Positions 8,729-17,855 of a DNA stretch of 64,000 nt are shown piece by piece. This DNA comes from Cytophagaceae bacterium (lineage in GTDB: Bacteria > Bacteroidota > Bacteroidia > Cytophagales > Spirosomataceae). The stretch spans positions 1,302,001 through 1,366,000 of the forward strand of contig JADKIR010000004.1 in the NCBI GenBank assembly GCA_016722655.1. Reading direction: 5' to 3'. How positions within the stretch are numbered: position 1 is the stretch's first letter; every line of letters starts with the position of its first letter. Position numbers and translations under genes: made by a program. Under the pieces are notes generated by a model. It was given only the letters and a program-made list of their open reading frames with translations. It did no database searches and was not told where the DNA came from.

Positions 8729-10173
8729 TTGCGTCATCCTCAAATAGTGAAATAAACATTTATCAAAAATCAATTGTCATATTGATGGTGATTGCTGCTA
8801 CCATAATGTTCGGATATTTTCTGGCAAATGGCGGAGTGGCTGCAGGAGCCGCAATTATTGTCCTTCCTTTTGCAATAGCATATATTATCTGGGTATTTTA
8901 CAATCCTAAAGTTGGTTTTATAAGCGTATTGCTCTATGGTTTTTTTATGCCTACGATAGGGAAACACATACCCGGACTACAAGTCGGTCTTTTAGTTGAT
9001 GGGCTGATGGTTATTACATGGCTGGCAATTTTCTTTTTCAGAACTCACAAATTCAGATTAAGACACCTCAATAATAATTTGGTTTGGTTGGCTGTATTCT
9101 GGATGGGTCTTACTGTGCTTCAAATTGCTAATCCATCGAGACCAAGTATTCAGGGATGGTTTCAGGAAATGCGGTCGGCAGCTCTCTATTGGTTTCTGAT
9201 GACTCCACTCACTATTTTGATTATGAAAAAGAAGTCAGATATGACTTTATTTTTAAATATCATTATCATTATCTCACTGATTGGAGCTCTATATGGTATA
9301 AAACAGCTCTATTTTGGTGTGGATGCTGCCGAAAATCGTTGGCTTGAGGCCGGTGCAAGAAAGACCCACATTTTATTTGGTAAACTCAGGGTGTTTTCAT
9401 TTTATAATGAAGCAGCTCAGTTTGGTGCCTCACAGGCTCATATTGCAGTAATTAGTGGCGTGTTGGCTACAGGTCCATATTCTTTCCGAAGGAAACTATT
9501 TTATTGGGTCGCAACAGCATTTATTTTCTATGGTATGCTAATTTCCGGGACAAGAGGAGCTATGGGAGCCTTGTTAGGTGGTGGTTTATTGTTTTTAATC
9601 TTAATTAGACAAACCAAACTTCTTGTTATGGGATTGTTGGTTGGCGTGGGGTTTTTCGGAATGCTAAAATTCACCTACATCGGTCAGGGAAATGACCAAA
9701 TTCGTAGAATGCGAACCTCTCTCGACCCCAACGATGCATCATTGCAAGTGAGGCTCATCAATCAGAGAATATTAAAAGATATGCTGGCCAGTAAGCCTTT
9801 TGGTACTGGTGTAGGGACAATCGGTCAATGGGGAACCACGTATAACAAACATATACCCACTGCGAAAATACCACCTGATAGCTTGTATGTAAAAATCTGG
9901 GTAATGTACGGCATCATTGGCTTTATACTATGGTTTGGAATCATGATGTTTATAATTGCAAAAGGCTCTGGTATAGCCTGGTACACACGAGATCCCGTCT
10001 TAAGAAACCAGGTGATTGCTCTATGTGCAGGGTCGTTTGGAAGTCTTTTCGCAAGCTATGGAAATGAAGTAATGAATGCTCTGCCTTCATCCGTTATTGT
10101 ATTTATATCCTGGACTTTGGTTTTTATAAGTAGAAAATGGGACACACCACAATCAAAACTGATTCAGTCATGA
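8725..10173 (+). CDS. O-antigen ligase/polymerase family membrane protein (Wzy-like)
   Basis: A 482-residue protein with about 11-12 membrane helices and a large periplasmic loop. Seen: the SGTRGAMGALLGGGL segment and, later, KPFGTGVGTIGQWG followed by IPPDSLYVKIWVMYG, the region that defines the O-antigen ligase/Wzy_C family. In this operon it most likely polymerises flipped repeat units into exopolysaccharide. The family also contains ligases, and sequence alone cannot separate the two roles. The start overlaps the flippase stop (ATGA), and its own stop overlaps the next glycosyltransferase start in the same way, so the genes are tightly coupled. Confidence 0.83.
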   Translation: MIASSSNSEINIYQKSIVILMVIAATIMFGYFLANGGVAAGAAIIVLPFAIAYIIWVFYNPKVGFISVLLYGFFMPTIGKHIPGLQVGLLVDGLMVITWLAIFFFRTHKFRLRHLNNNLVWLAVFWMGLTVLQIANPSRPSIQGWFQEMRSAALYWFLMTPLTILIMKKKSDMTLFLNIIIIISLIGALYGIKQLYFGVDAAENRWLEAGARKTHILFGKLRVFSFYNEAAQFGASQAHIAVISGVLATGPYSFRRKLFYWVATAFIFYGMLISGTRGAMGALLGGGLLFLILIRQTKLLVMGLLVGVGFFGMLKFTYIGQGNDQIRRMRTSLDPNDASLQVRLINQRILKDMLASKPFGTGVGTIGQWGTTYNKHIPTAKIPPDSLYVKIWVMYGIIGFILWFGIMMFIIAKGSGIAWYTRDPVLRNQVIALCAGSFGSLFASYGNEVMNALPSSVIVFISWTLVFISRKWDTPQSKLIQS

Positions 10174-11108
10174 AAAAACCTTTGGTTTCGATAATTACTG
10201 TCAATTATGACACTCCAAAAGTTACGGCAGAGATGCTGACATCCTTAAATACTCAGAATTATGACAATTTTGAGATTATTGTGGTTGATAATGCATCTCC
10301 CAAACTTACTTCTGAACATCTGAAGAAAGATTTTCCATTAATAATACACATTTCATCTCCTAAGAATCTTGGTTTTGCGGGAGGGAATAACCTGGGTTTG
10401 GCTTTTGCAAAAGGAGAATACATATTTTTGGCCAACAACGACACCGAGTTTACGCCGGATCTTATGGGTACATTAGTTGAATATCTTGAAAACCACCCTG
10501 AATGTGGAATTGCCTGCCCCAAAATCAAATATCACTTCATGCCGGATACTATTCAATATGCCGGTGCGGTGGGTCTTAGCCCGCTGACCAGCCGAAGCTA
10601 TGATATCGGTTATTTGAAAAAAGATGATGGAACATTTGACGATTGTCGTAGGACTGACTTACCCAATGGTGCCGCCATGATGATGCGAAGGTCAGACCTG
10701 GAAAAAGTAGGCCAAATGAGCGAAATATTCTTTTTGTATTACGAGGAACTGGATTGGGCTTACAGATTTAAAAAGGCTGGTTTGGAGGTGCATTATGTAG
10801 GTACAGCTTCTATTTTTCATAAAGAATCGGTATCGACAGGAAAAAACTCGGCTTTTAAATCTTATTATCTTTTCCGAAACCGCCTTTTGTACATCAGACG
10901 GAACTACCCGATTTTACAATTTCTGATGGCAGCAGGATTTTTTACTCTGGTTTCCACACCAGTCCATATGCTCAAACATGCTCTTAAAAAAGAATGGGGA
11001 CACTCAAAAGCTATTTTCAATGCCTTAAAGTGGAATTTAACTCATTCGGCAAATAAAGAACCTTCCATACATTCATCAAATTTTCTGAGACAATTAAAAA
11101 TCGACTAA
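10170..11108 (+). CDS. Family 2 glycosyltransferase (rhamnosyltransferase-like)
   Basis: A cytoplasmic GT-A fold enzyme of about 312 residues that adds a sugar to the lipid-linked repeat unit. Seen: the opening strand VSIITVNYDTPKVTAEML, the FAGGNNLG loop, the metal-binding-like ANNDTEF segment, and EELDWAYRFKKAG near the acceptor/base region. A hydrophobic stretch near the C-terminus (ILQFLMAAGFFTLVST) suggests membrane association. The ATG at 10170 overlaps the polymerase stop as ATGA, in line with the rest of the operon. An in-frame ATG at 10137 lies inside the polymerase gene and is less likely. Donor and acceptor cannot be read from the sequence. Confidence 0.86.
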   Translation: MKKPLVSIITVNYDTPKVTAEMLTSLNTQNYDNFEIIVVDNASPKLTSEHLKKDFPLIIHISSPKNLGFAGGNNLGLAFAKGEYIFLANNDTEFTPDLMGTLVEYLENHPECGIACPKIKYHFMPDTIQYAGAVGLSPLTSRSYDIGYLKKDDGTFDDCRRTDLPNGAAMMMRRSDLEKVGQMSEIFFLYYEELDWAYRFKKAGLEVHYVGTASIFHKESVSTGKNSAFKSYYLFRNRLLYIRRNYPILQFLMAAGFFTLVSTPVHMLKHALKKEWGHSKAIFNALKWNLTHSANKEPSIHSSNFLRQLKID

Positions 11109-11109
11109 A

Positions 11110-12294
11110 ATGGCTTACAACATGTTTCTGATAATTATTACTATTCTAACCTGCTATGCAGCCATTCAGGTTTTTTATTTGCTGATATTTTCTTTGGCAG
11201 GACATATTGGATCAAGGAAAAAATTTACCAAAGCGGATACTTTTCACAAAATCAGAATATTTATTCCGGGTTACAAAGAAGATAAGGTAATAATTGATAC
11301 TGCCCAAAATGCTTTGTTGCAAGATTATCCCAAAGAAAAATATGAAATGGTGGTAATTGCCGACCAGTTTTCTGACTCAACATTGGCCACGTTGAAATCA
11401 CTCCCGATTAAAGTGATAGAGGTACATTTTGAAAAGAGTACCAAAGGAAAGGCTCTGCATAATGCCCTTGAACTTACCCAGGATGTCCCAGTGGATCTCG
11501 TGCTTATTCTTGATGCTGATAACCATATGGAGCCCGGATTTTTGAAAGAACTCAATAATGCCTATGCGTCTGGTTATAAGGTCGTTCAAGGCCATAGAAT
11601 TGCAAAAAACATCAATACCCCGTTTGCCTTGCTGGATGCATGTACCGAGGAGATAAACAATCATATCTTCAGACGCGGACATGTGGCTTTAGGATTGCCA
11701 TCGGCTTTGATTGGAAGCGGCATGGCATTCGACTGGAAACTGTTCAACGAAATCATGCAGAATATCGGTGATACATCCGGTGAAGATAAAGAGCTGGAGT
11801 TTAGAATCGTCAGAAAAAGAATTCCTATTGCTTTCCTCGATGATTCACATGTTTTGGATGAAAAAGTAGCCCAAAGTGACGTATTCTCAAAACAAAGAAG
11901 CCGATGGCTGGCAACCCAAGTAGAATTTTTTCAGAAATATTTCCTCGAAAGCTGGGTACAGCTCTTTAAAGGAAATGTGGCTTTTTTTAATAAAGTTTTT
12001 CAGACTTATCTGCTTCCCAGAGTGCTTTTGGTGGTGGCAGTTTTGGCATTAATCTTTATTAGTTTTTTCATAAGCAAAAACCTGCTTCTTATAAATCTGG
12101 TTTTGTGTTTTTTGCTTATGTTTAGTTTGCTGATAGGAATTCCCCGAAACTGGTATAACAGAAACCTTTTGCAGGCATTTCTGGAGATTCCCGGTGCGAT
12201 TTTAGGCATTCTGAAATCACTAACTCAAATAGGAAAGGCCCGAAAACAATTTATTCATACGCCTCATGGCGATTCCAACCAAAATCATAGTTAA
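11110..12294 (+). CDS. Membrane-bound family 2 glycosyltransferase
   Basis: A 394-residue processive-type GT2. Seen: an N-terminal membrane anchor (about residues 3-25), IFIPGYKEDKVI at the start of the catalytic domain, the DxD motif LILDADNHMEPG (about 130), GSGMAFDW, the ED-like SGEDKELEFR, and the KQRSRW motif (the Q-x-x-R-W of cellulose/hyaluronan synthase-like enzymes), then two C-terminal membrane helices. It starts one base after the previous stop and is followed one base later by the 37-residue gene. Its topology suggests that it builds the backbone or adds to a lipid-linked sugar at the inner membrane. The exact polymer is unknown. Confidence 0.85.
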   Translation: MAYNMFLIIITILTCYAAIQVFYLLIFSLAGHIGSRKKFTKADTFHKIRIFIPGYKEDKVIIDTAQNALLQDYPKEKYEMVVIADQFSDSTLATLKSLPIKVIEVHFEKSTKGKALHNALELTQDVPVDLVLILDADNHMEPGFLKELNNAYASGYKVVQGHRIAKNINTPFALLDACTEEINNHIFRRGHVALGLPSALIGSGMAFDWKLFNEIMQNIGDTSGEDKELEFRIVRKRIPIAFLDDSHVLDEKVAQSDVFSKQRSRWLATQVEFFQKYFLESWVQLFKGNVAFFNKVFQTYLLPRVLLVVAVLALIFISFFISKNLLLINLVLCFLLMFSLLIGIPRNWYNRNLLQAFLEIPGAILGILKSLTQIGKARKQFIHTPHGDSNQNHS

Positions 12295-12295
12295 T

Positions 12296-12409
12296 ATGCC
12301 CTGGAGTGTTATTTTTCCTTTTATCATATTTGCGATTATCTGGGGTTTTAAGTCTGGAAAAAACCACAAAAACAAACCTCGTGCAACGCGTAAAGATTTG
12401 CCTTTTTAA
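12296..12409 (+). CDS. Small membrane protein, 37 residues, unlisted
   Basis: An ATG-to-TAA frame that fills the space between two glycosyltransferase genes almost exactly: it starts one base after the upstream stop and ends two bases before the downstream ATG. The peptide has one hydrophobic helix (residues 2-18, VIFPFIIFAIIWGF in the core) and a short, very basic tail (KSGKNHKNKPRATRKD). This is a plausible single-pass protein with the tail in the cytoplasm by the positive-inside rule. The spacing matches the rest of the operon, which supports a real gene. Function is unknown; it might tether or regulate the neighbouring glycosyltransferases (inference). Confidence 0.6.
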   Translation: MPWSVIFPFIIFAIIWGFKSGKNHKNKPRATRKDLPF

Positions 12410-12411
12410 TC

Positions 12412-13641
12412 ATGATTGATCAAAATATATTCAGAAAACTTCCGGTTTTTATCACCAGCATGTCACGTTGGGATGGTGATGTATCGTCAGCATCGCTTTC
12501 TTTGGCGAAGGTATTAAGCCGTGAAAATGAAGTTTACTATATTGATTTTCCTTATTCCTTAGCAGATGTCTGGAGAGAAAGGAAAAGTGAAACCGTGAAA
12601 AGTAGAATGAAAGCACTGCTTTGGGGTAAAAATTTCATGCGGAAAGTAACCGGTTATCCTGAAAAATTTACAGCTGTTACTCCCAAAGCAGTAATCCCGA
12701 ATTACTCTATGGCTGAGGGCAGTTTATATGAATGGACCAGTGATATTAATAATCGCATCCTGGCAGGTATAATTAAGAAAATTTGTAAAAAAAATGGCAT
12801 AAAAGATTATATTCTTATTAACTCATTCAATCCTCTGTATCTTTCTGAAGTCAACCGTTACCTTGATCCCACATTGAGCGTGTACCATAGTCGCGACGCC
12901 ATTGAAGAAGTGCCTGGGCATGGTCTAAGAAAGGAAAATATTTGCATCAAAAATTATGACCTTGTAATGGCCACTTCAAAACAGTTGTGCCGGAAAATCG
13001 GAGAGCGAAACGAGCGGTTTATAAATTATTTCCCCAATGGCGGTGATGTAAAGTTATTCAGAACTGCGGTCAATGAAAGTCTTGCAAAACCCAGGGAACT
13101 GGAAGATATTAAAACCCCAATAATCGGTTATACAGGGGCACTATGCCAAAGAATTGATTATGAATTGCTTGTAAAAATTCTTGAAGAAAACAAGGATAAA
13201 ACCGTGGTAATGGTAGGTCCAAGGAAGGATAAAGAATTTACCAAAATCAATCTTGATCAGTATCCCAATATCAGGTTTACAGGTCCCAAAAGAATCGAAG
13301 AACTGCCTTCATATCTAAAATATTTTGATTGTGCTATAATTCCTTTCAGAAAAAATAATCTGACAGGTGGTATATATCCTTTGAAAATAAACGAATACCT
13401 GGCTGCTGGAAGGTCAGTAGTATCAACCGATTTTTCGGAAGACATTAATCAGTTTGGAAAACATATCAAACTGGCAGCCACACATGAAGATTTTTTGAAA
13501 GCTATCCCTGAGGCTATTTCAGCAAAAGACGAAAAACTCGAAGGGAGATATCTTGCCTCACAGGAAAATAGTTGGGAAAACCGACTGGAATTGTTCTGGA
13601 ATCTGGCTTTTAATACCTATTCTGAGAAAAAATCAGTTTGA
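12412..13641 (+). CDS. GT-B glycosyltransferase (group 1/GT4-like)
   Basis: A 409-residue enzyme with two Rossmann-like halves. Seen: an N-terminal acceptor domain with FITSMSRWDGDVSSASLSLA, the HSRDAIEEVPGHG segment, then the donor domain opening with IIGYTGALCQRIDYELL, VMVGPRKDKEF, and the C-terminal KINEYLAAGRSVVSTDF, matching the E-x7-E region of GT4/GT1 families with one acidic residue retained. It is the last gene of the plus-strand exopolysaccharide operon. Its final nine bases overlap the end of the convergent acetyltransferase gene. Sugar specificity cannot be told. Confidence 0.82.
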   Translation: MIDQNIFRKLPVFITSMSRWDGDVSSASLSLAKVLSRENEVYYIDFPYSLADVWRERKSETVKSRMKALLWGKNFMRKVTGYPEKFTAVTPKAVIPNYSMAEGSLYEWTSDINNRILAGIIKKICKKNGIKDYILINSFNPLYLSEVNRYLDPTLSVYHSRDAIEEVPGHGLRKENICIKNYDLVMATSKQLCRKIGERNERFINYFPNGGDVKLFRTAVNESLAKPRELEDIKTPIIGYTGALCQRIDYELLVKILEENKDKTVVMVGPRKDKEFTKINLDQYPNIRFTGPKRIEELPSYLKYFDCAIIPFRKNNLTGGIYPLKINEYLAAGRSVVSTDFSEDINQFGKHIKLAATHEDFLKAIPEAISAKDEKLEGRYLASQENSWENRLELFWNLAFNTYSEKKSV

Positions 13642-14256
13642 TTTTAAGCTTATCCATTCACCGGATTGGGCATCGTATTGCTTGATAACTCTGGCGGGAT
13701 TGCCCACGGCTACACTATAAGGAGGAATACTTTTTGTTACAACGGCTCCGGCCGCCACCACTGAATGTTTTCCAATTTTTACTCCGGCTGTGACTACCAC
13801 ATTGGCACCAATCCAACAGTCATCTTCCACTGTGATTTCAGATACGGTTTCACCCTGCAAATAGATAGGAGTGTTAGGATCTTTATAGTTATGATTGAGC
13901 CCGCTCATTACAATATTTTGTGCAAAAATCACATTGTCACCAATTGTTACCGGTCCTATGACTACATTTCCGATACCGATTCGGGTATGTTTGCCGATTC
14001 TAACCGGGCCTACACCATTGTTTATAGTTGCAAAGTCTTCAATAGTAGAATAGTCTCCCATTTCAAAAGGCTGAAAAGGCAAAACATCCACCCGGGTTCT
14101 TCTGCAAATCAGAGTACCTTTCCCTCTTTTATGGAAAAATGGATTGACAAACCACTTGACCCAAACTCTCGGCCTGGCCTGGTGACTCGGAATCAAGCAC
14201 CAATGTACAAATCGCTTGATGCCGGGATTTGATTTTATTATTGAAACAATACTCAT
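13633..14256 (-). CDS. Left-handed beta-helix O-acetyltransferase (WcaF/maltose acetyltransferase-like)
   Basis: A 207-residue hexapeptide-repeat enzyme. Seen: repeated [IV]-G-x4 turns such as IGKHTRIGIGNVVIGPVTIG and IGANVVVTAGVKIG, the catalytic-loop histidine in SGLNHNY, and the closing PPYSVAVGNPARVIKQY typical of acetyl-CoA-dependent sugar acetyltransferases. It likely acetylates the exopolysaccharide or its precursors. It is last in the minus-strand operon; its ATG shares one base with the stop of the upstream glycosyltransferase (TAATG). Its end overlaps the plus-strand operon's end by nine bases, so the two operons are directly convergent with no room for a separate terminator. Confidence 0.88.
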   Translation of the reverse strand: MSIVSIIKSNPGIKRFVHWCLIPSHQARPRVWVKWFVNPFFHKRGKGTLICRRTRVDVLPFQPFEMGDYSTIEDFATINNGVGPVRIGKHTRIGIGNVVIGPVTIGDNVIFAQNIVMSGLNHNYKDPNTPIYLQGETVSEITVEDDCWIGANVVVTAGVKIGKHSVVAAGAVVTKSIPPYSVAVGNPARVIKQYDAQSGEWISLKSN

Positions 14257-15113
14257 TATCTGGAAAGATATTTCTTAAATCTGATTTTGAACGCATTTAC
14301 TATACCACCATCTAATTGAATTCGGCGATCGCTGGTCCAGACCTTCGCTTTGCTGTCATGTACCGCTTTTATTTTTCCTCCCGCCTGCATGAGCCTTAGA
14401 GCCATCATACCATCTTCAGTAGCATTGGTTTCCAGCTGACCCACCGTTCCTCTGAAAGTTCGCTGTACTTCAATGTCGTAACCATTTACATCCCTGCCTT
14501 TTTGAGCTTCAAAACCCATGTAAAAGCCATATACATTGAGATATGGTTCGTTTTTTTCTTTTCTTTTTGAAATAAAACTACTCAGCAACTCATAAATCCC
14601 ATACATCCACCTTTGGCCCGGATTTTCGGGAATAAATGAATAGGTGCTGTGAACACAATAAACTGGTTTAACATCAGAAGACTGAAATGCGTCAATCACC
14701 AAATTAATCCAATGAGGAGGATACAAAGTATCACTATCACCGGTTAAAACATATTTTCCCTGGGCTACGGCAAGACCTGTGGTACGGGCATGGCCAACAC
14801 CTTGCTTGGTTTCTGAAACAGTCTTTATGCCCAAATCATGCAACAGATTAGATGTGCCATCGGTTGAATTATTGTCAACAATGATTAATTCGGTAGGATA
14901 TTTTAAATCGGAATTCGCAAGTGACCAAAGGGTGTGTAGAATACCGAATTCTTCATTCCATGCCGGAATCACCATACTCACCAAAGGATTTTCAACTCTG
15001 AATCGTGATAATTTTTGTTTTAATTCCTGAATTTCTTCAGAACTATAATCGGCAATATTCAGAGGTTTTTTTAAAAGGTTTTTAACCCAAACCGGCATTC
15101 CAAAGTCTGTCAT
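14256..15113 (-). CDS. Family 2 glycosyltransferase
   Basis: A 285-residue GT-A enzyme. Seen: SMVIPAWNEEFGILHTLWSL at the nucleotide-binding start, IIVDNNSTDGTSNLL, the DxD-type motif LTGDSDTLYPPHWI near residue 130, and an acidic ATEDGMMALRLMQAGG segment that fits the catalytic-base region. No clear membrane helices. It is second to last in the minus-strand operon, with a 13-base gap to the upstream glycosyltransferase and a one-base overlap with the acetyltransferase, so the three are almost surely cotranscribed. Substrates are unknown. Confidence 0.85.
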   Translation of the reverse strand: MTDFGMPVWVKNLLKKPLNIADYSSEEIQELKQKLSRFRVENPLVSMVIPAWNEEFGILHTLWSLANSDLKYPTELIIVDNNSTDGTSNLLHDLGIKTVSETKQGVGHARTTGLAVAQGKYVLTGDSDTLYPPHWINLVIDAFQSSDVKPVYCVHSTYSFIPENPGQRWMYGIYELLSSFISKRKEKNEPYLNVYGFYMGFEAQKGRDVNGYDIEVQRTFRGTVGQLETNATEDGMMALRLMQAGGKIKAVHDSKAKVWTSDRRIQLDGGIVNAFKIRFKKYLSR

Positions 15114-15126
15114 GATTTTGTAAAAT

Positions 15127-16332
15127 TTAAGCGGCTCTATTTACTTTTTCCCAAATTCCCGAACCAATGCCATTCCTGTATCTGAAATATCCCTTAATGG
15201 CACAGTAATTCATGAAGCTGAAATAAAATGGAACAAATAGCAGCTTTACTCTGATTTTACGGCTTTCAAGATAGTATCCTAAGACTGAAAGGGCATAAAA
15301 CAGAAATTGCCCCGCGAGTAATAATTGATAGATTCGGTTATCGAGAAATGTATTTTGATTTATCAAAAGGCTGTTGATTACAACTAACAATGGCAGACAA
15401 AAAGGTGTCACTGCCCAACGCATCGCCCTATGCGATACATACTGGAAGGAGAGCCATCCGTATTTGAAAATATTAAGCAGAGGCATTAATCTGGCCATCG
15501 CCTGAAATCCTCCGGCAGCGATTCTCACTTTGCGTTTCATCTCGTCGGCTATTGAGAAAGAAGGACGCTCAGAAGCGAAGGCATCGGGTTCATATACAAC
15601 TCTGAAACCATCGGCAGCTATACGCAGTGAAATTATAAAATCATCAAGCAATGTGTCTTTTTCTACTTCTCCAAAAAGTTCGGTACGTACAGCAAACAAT
15701 TCTCCGGCTGCTCCTACTACCGTGTGAAGTTCGGTATCAAGTTTTTTCAGGAAAGATTCGTATTTCCAGTAAAGCCCCTCTCCTGCACCAGCTGCTGCTT
15801 CAGAGGCATCCATCATTACACGCTTTTCGCCAGCCACGGCTCCTACTTTTTTGTCAATAAAATGCCTTACGATATTCCTGATAACCAATTTGTTGAGGTG
15901 TGTTTTGGCATCAGAAAAGATTACTACCGGCGTTGTCACCGTTTTAACAGCAATATTCATCGCTTCTATTTTTCCTCTTCTTACGTTACCGCTAAGCAGA
16001 CGCAAGTTGGGATATTCGCCTCTTTTACTCTCAAGCCATTCGGTAGTGCCGTCGGTAGAACCTTCTGTCACAAATAACACCTCGAGTTTGTCCTGAGGAT
16101 AATCAATCGCATAAGTATTACGTAGTTTTTCTTCAATACAAGTCATCTCATTATAAGCCGGAATTACAAGCGTGACCTTGGGTTCATAGGCGTTTTCAAT
16201 GTATTTAGGTCCCGGTTTTTTAAATAGATTCTTGATTTTTACCAAAACCCAAACCACAATTCCGTAGCCGATATAAGTGTAAAAAACCAAAAAGATTATA
16301 AACCAAAATGATATTTCTAAAAATGTATTCAT
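15127..16332 (-). CDS. Membrane-bound family 2 glycosyltransferase
   Basis: A 401-residue protein with an N-terminal membrane helix (residues 5-32) and two or three C-terminal helices (about 300-380). The catalytic domain shows VTLVIPAYNEMTCIEEKL, EGSTDGTTEWLES, the donor/metal motif VIFSDAKTHLNK (SDA in place of DAD) and a late MKRKVRIAAGGFQA segment in the place of the Q-x-x-R-W box. This is the poly-GlcNAc/cellulose-synthase-like layout, but the last motif is diverged, so it may add single sugars rather than polymerise. It sits in the middle of the minus-strand operon, 20 bases after the GT4 gene. Confidence 0.84.
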   Translation of the reverse strand: MNTFLEISFWFIIFLVFYTYIGYGIVVWVLVKIKNLFKKPGPKYIENAYEPKVTLVIPAYNEMTCIEEKLRNTYAIDYPQDKLEVLFVTEGSTDGTTEWLESKRGEYPNLRLLSGNVRRGKIEAMNIAVKTVTTPVVIFSDAKTHLNKLVIRNIVRHFIDKKVGAVAGEKRVMMDASEAAAGAGEGLYWKYESFLKKLDTELHTVVGAAGELFAVRTELFGEVEKDTLLDDFIISLRIAADGFRVVYEPDAFASERPSFSIADEMKRKVRIAAGGFQAMARLMPLLNIFKYGWLSFQYVSHRAMRWAVTPFCLPLLVVINSLLINQNTFLDNRIYQLLLAGQFLFYALSVLGYYLESRKIRVKLLFVPFYFSFMNYCAIKGYFRYRNGIGSGIWEKVNRAA

Positions 16333-16352
16333 AAGACTTTAATTTTTTAAAA

Positions 16353-17519
16353 TTATGCTGACTGCAAAAGCACCTCTTGATGAGGATTTAATGACATTAT
16401 TGAATAATATTGTTCCAAATATTTCTTTGCGGTATTTTCCCAACTAAAATGCCCGACTCTTTCAAGTCCTTTTAACCTGAGGTCCTGTCTCAGTGCGTTA
16501 TTATTCATCAGATTTTCCATGGAAGAAGTGATTTGATCTGGATTATTGGGGTCAATTAAAATGGCCGCTTCTCCCGCAACCTCGGGCATACTCGAAGTGT
16601 TGGAGGTGATTACCGGTGTACCCTGGCTCATGGCTTCTAAAATAGGTAACCCGAATCCCTCACGAAGAGAGGGAAACAGGAATACCTTTGCATAGCTATA
16701 AAGGAATGTCAGCTCGTCCTGACTTACAAAGCCCGGTGTAATGATTTGTCGTTTCAGAATATTTGAGGTGTTTGGCGGCATATGATCGACGATAAACTTT
16801 CGGTTTACGCCCGTTATTACCAACTGAAAATCCGGGTGATTTTGTGCAAAAGCAACAAATGCTTTTAATAGATTGGGAGTGTTTTTTCTGGGTTCTACAT
16901 TACCTAAAAACAAGGCAAACTCATCGCTAAGTAAAAACTTTTCGGATATTTCAAAAGCCAGTGCTTCGGGTATCTTTTGTCCAAAATTTCTACTTACGCC
17001 ATTGTGGATAACCTCCAGTTTTGAATTTTCAATTTTTGTCAAGCTTAAAATATTCTCCTTTTCCTGATGTGAAATAGTAATCACTTTGGTCGTGCTTCTG
17101 ATGATTGCCGGAACAAGCCATTTTCGGTATAAATTGCCAAACTTTTGATACCAGCTCATGGTATTTTTTCCTTTTCTTTTTTCCATAAAAATCACATCAT
17201 GAAGCGTGAGAATTATCGGACAAGGGCAAAAAAACGGAGCTGTATTAGAAGTGCAATGCAACAAATCAATTTTGTAGTACCAGGCATAAATGGGAAGAAT
17301 TATTTGTTCCCAAATAATATAAGGATACGATGAGGTTTCAATCACTTTTACGTTTGGAGTAGATTTAAGGCAGCCGCTGTCTTCATCTTTTTTTATGAAA
17401 ATAAAATATTGATTTTCTGTATCAATATTCTGAATGGCTTTTACCAGCTCCAAAGCCACCACATCCATGCCATGTTTGTGTGGCCGAAAAATCCTTTGAG
17501 CTTCAATACCTATCCGCAT
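16353..17519 (-). CDS. Family 4 glycosyltransferase (mannosyltransferase-like)
   Basis: A 388-residue GT-B enzyme and the first gene of the minus-strand exopolysaccharide operon. Seen: MRIGIEAQRIFRPHKHGMD at the acceptor-side loop, ILTLHDVIF, the donor domain start FALFLGNVEPRKNTPNLLKA, and the full E-x7-E motif FPSLREGFGLPILEAMSQG, followed by TPVITSNTSSMPEVAG. These fit retaining GDP-mannose-type or related transferases. Two starts are not in question, because the protein begins directly with the conserved Rossmann strand. The sugar donor is not certain. Confidence 0.88.
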   Translation of the reverse strand: MRIGIEAQRIFRPHKHGMDVVALELVKAIQNIDTENQYFIFIKKDEDSGCLKSTPNVKVIETSSYPYIIWEQIILPIYAWYYKIDLLHCTSNTAPFFCPCPIILTLHDVIFMEKRKGKNTMSWYQKFGNLYRKWLVPAIIRSTTKVITISHQEKENILSLTKIENSKLEVIHNGVSRNFGQKIPEALAFEISEKFLLSDEFALFLGNVEPRKNTPNLLKAFVAFAQNHPDFQLVITGVNRKFIVDHMPPNTSNILKRQIITPGFVSQDELTFLYSYAKVFLFPSLREGFGLPILEAMSQGTPVITSNTSSMPEVAGEAAILIDPNNPDQITSSMENLMNNNALRQDLRLKGLERVGHFSWENTAKKYLEQYYSIMSLNPHQEVLLQSA

Positions 17520-17800
17520 TTTTGTAAATTATTTATTGAACTTAGCCGGAGGTCGATATCAAACACTAACTTCCCGACATAATATTCTCATTGCTGATAG
17601 GTCAATCCAATACTTATGCCAAAAAGACGAAATAAAATCTTTGAAAATAAAATATTGATAATTAGTTATTTAAGTATATAAAAATGATACCGCCCAATAA
17701 TGTCTTTTCCATTATTTGGAATAAATTCTGAATTTGGAAATCTGATTTTTGCAAATATACCTTTTGGTAAAAATCTATAACCCTCTGCCAGATATGTAAA
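17520..17800. other. Intergenic region between divergent units, with a possible minus-strand promoter
   Basis: No gene seen. On the minus strand 17752-17759 reads TATATTTG, an exact TAnnTTTG box, with TTA at 17778-17780 in the -33 position (18-base spacer). If active it would start the glycosyltransferase operon with a leader of more than 200 bases. The plus strand holds the DinB-gene promoter further right. Confidence 0.4.
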
Positions 17801-17832
17801 ATTGAAATTTTTCTTTACAATTTTTAGTTTTG
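17801..17832 (+). promoter_or_regulatory. Candidate Bacteroidota promoter of the DinB-like gene
   Basis: ATTG at 17801-17804 and TAGTTTTG (TAnnTTTG) at 17825-17832, with a spacer of 20 bases. The expected start of transcription lies about 17 bases before the ATG at 17856. Confidence 0.6.
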
Positions 17833-17855
17833 TAAAAAACTAACAGGCTATAATT

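Noticed and set aside
13765..14232. 155-codon plus-strand frame opposite the acetyltransferase
   Set aside because: It is the antisense shadow of the hexapeptide-repeat gene, whose motifs are complete on the minus strand.
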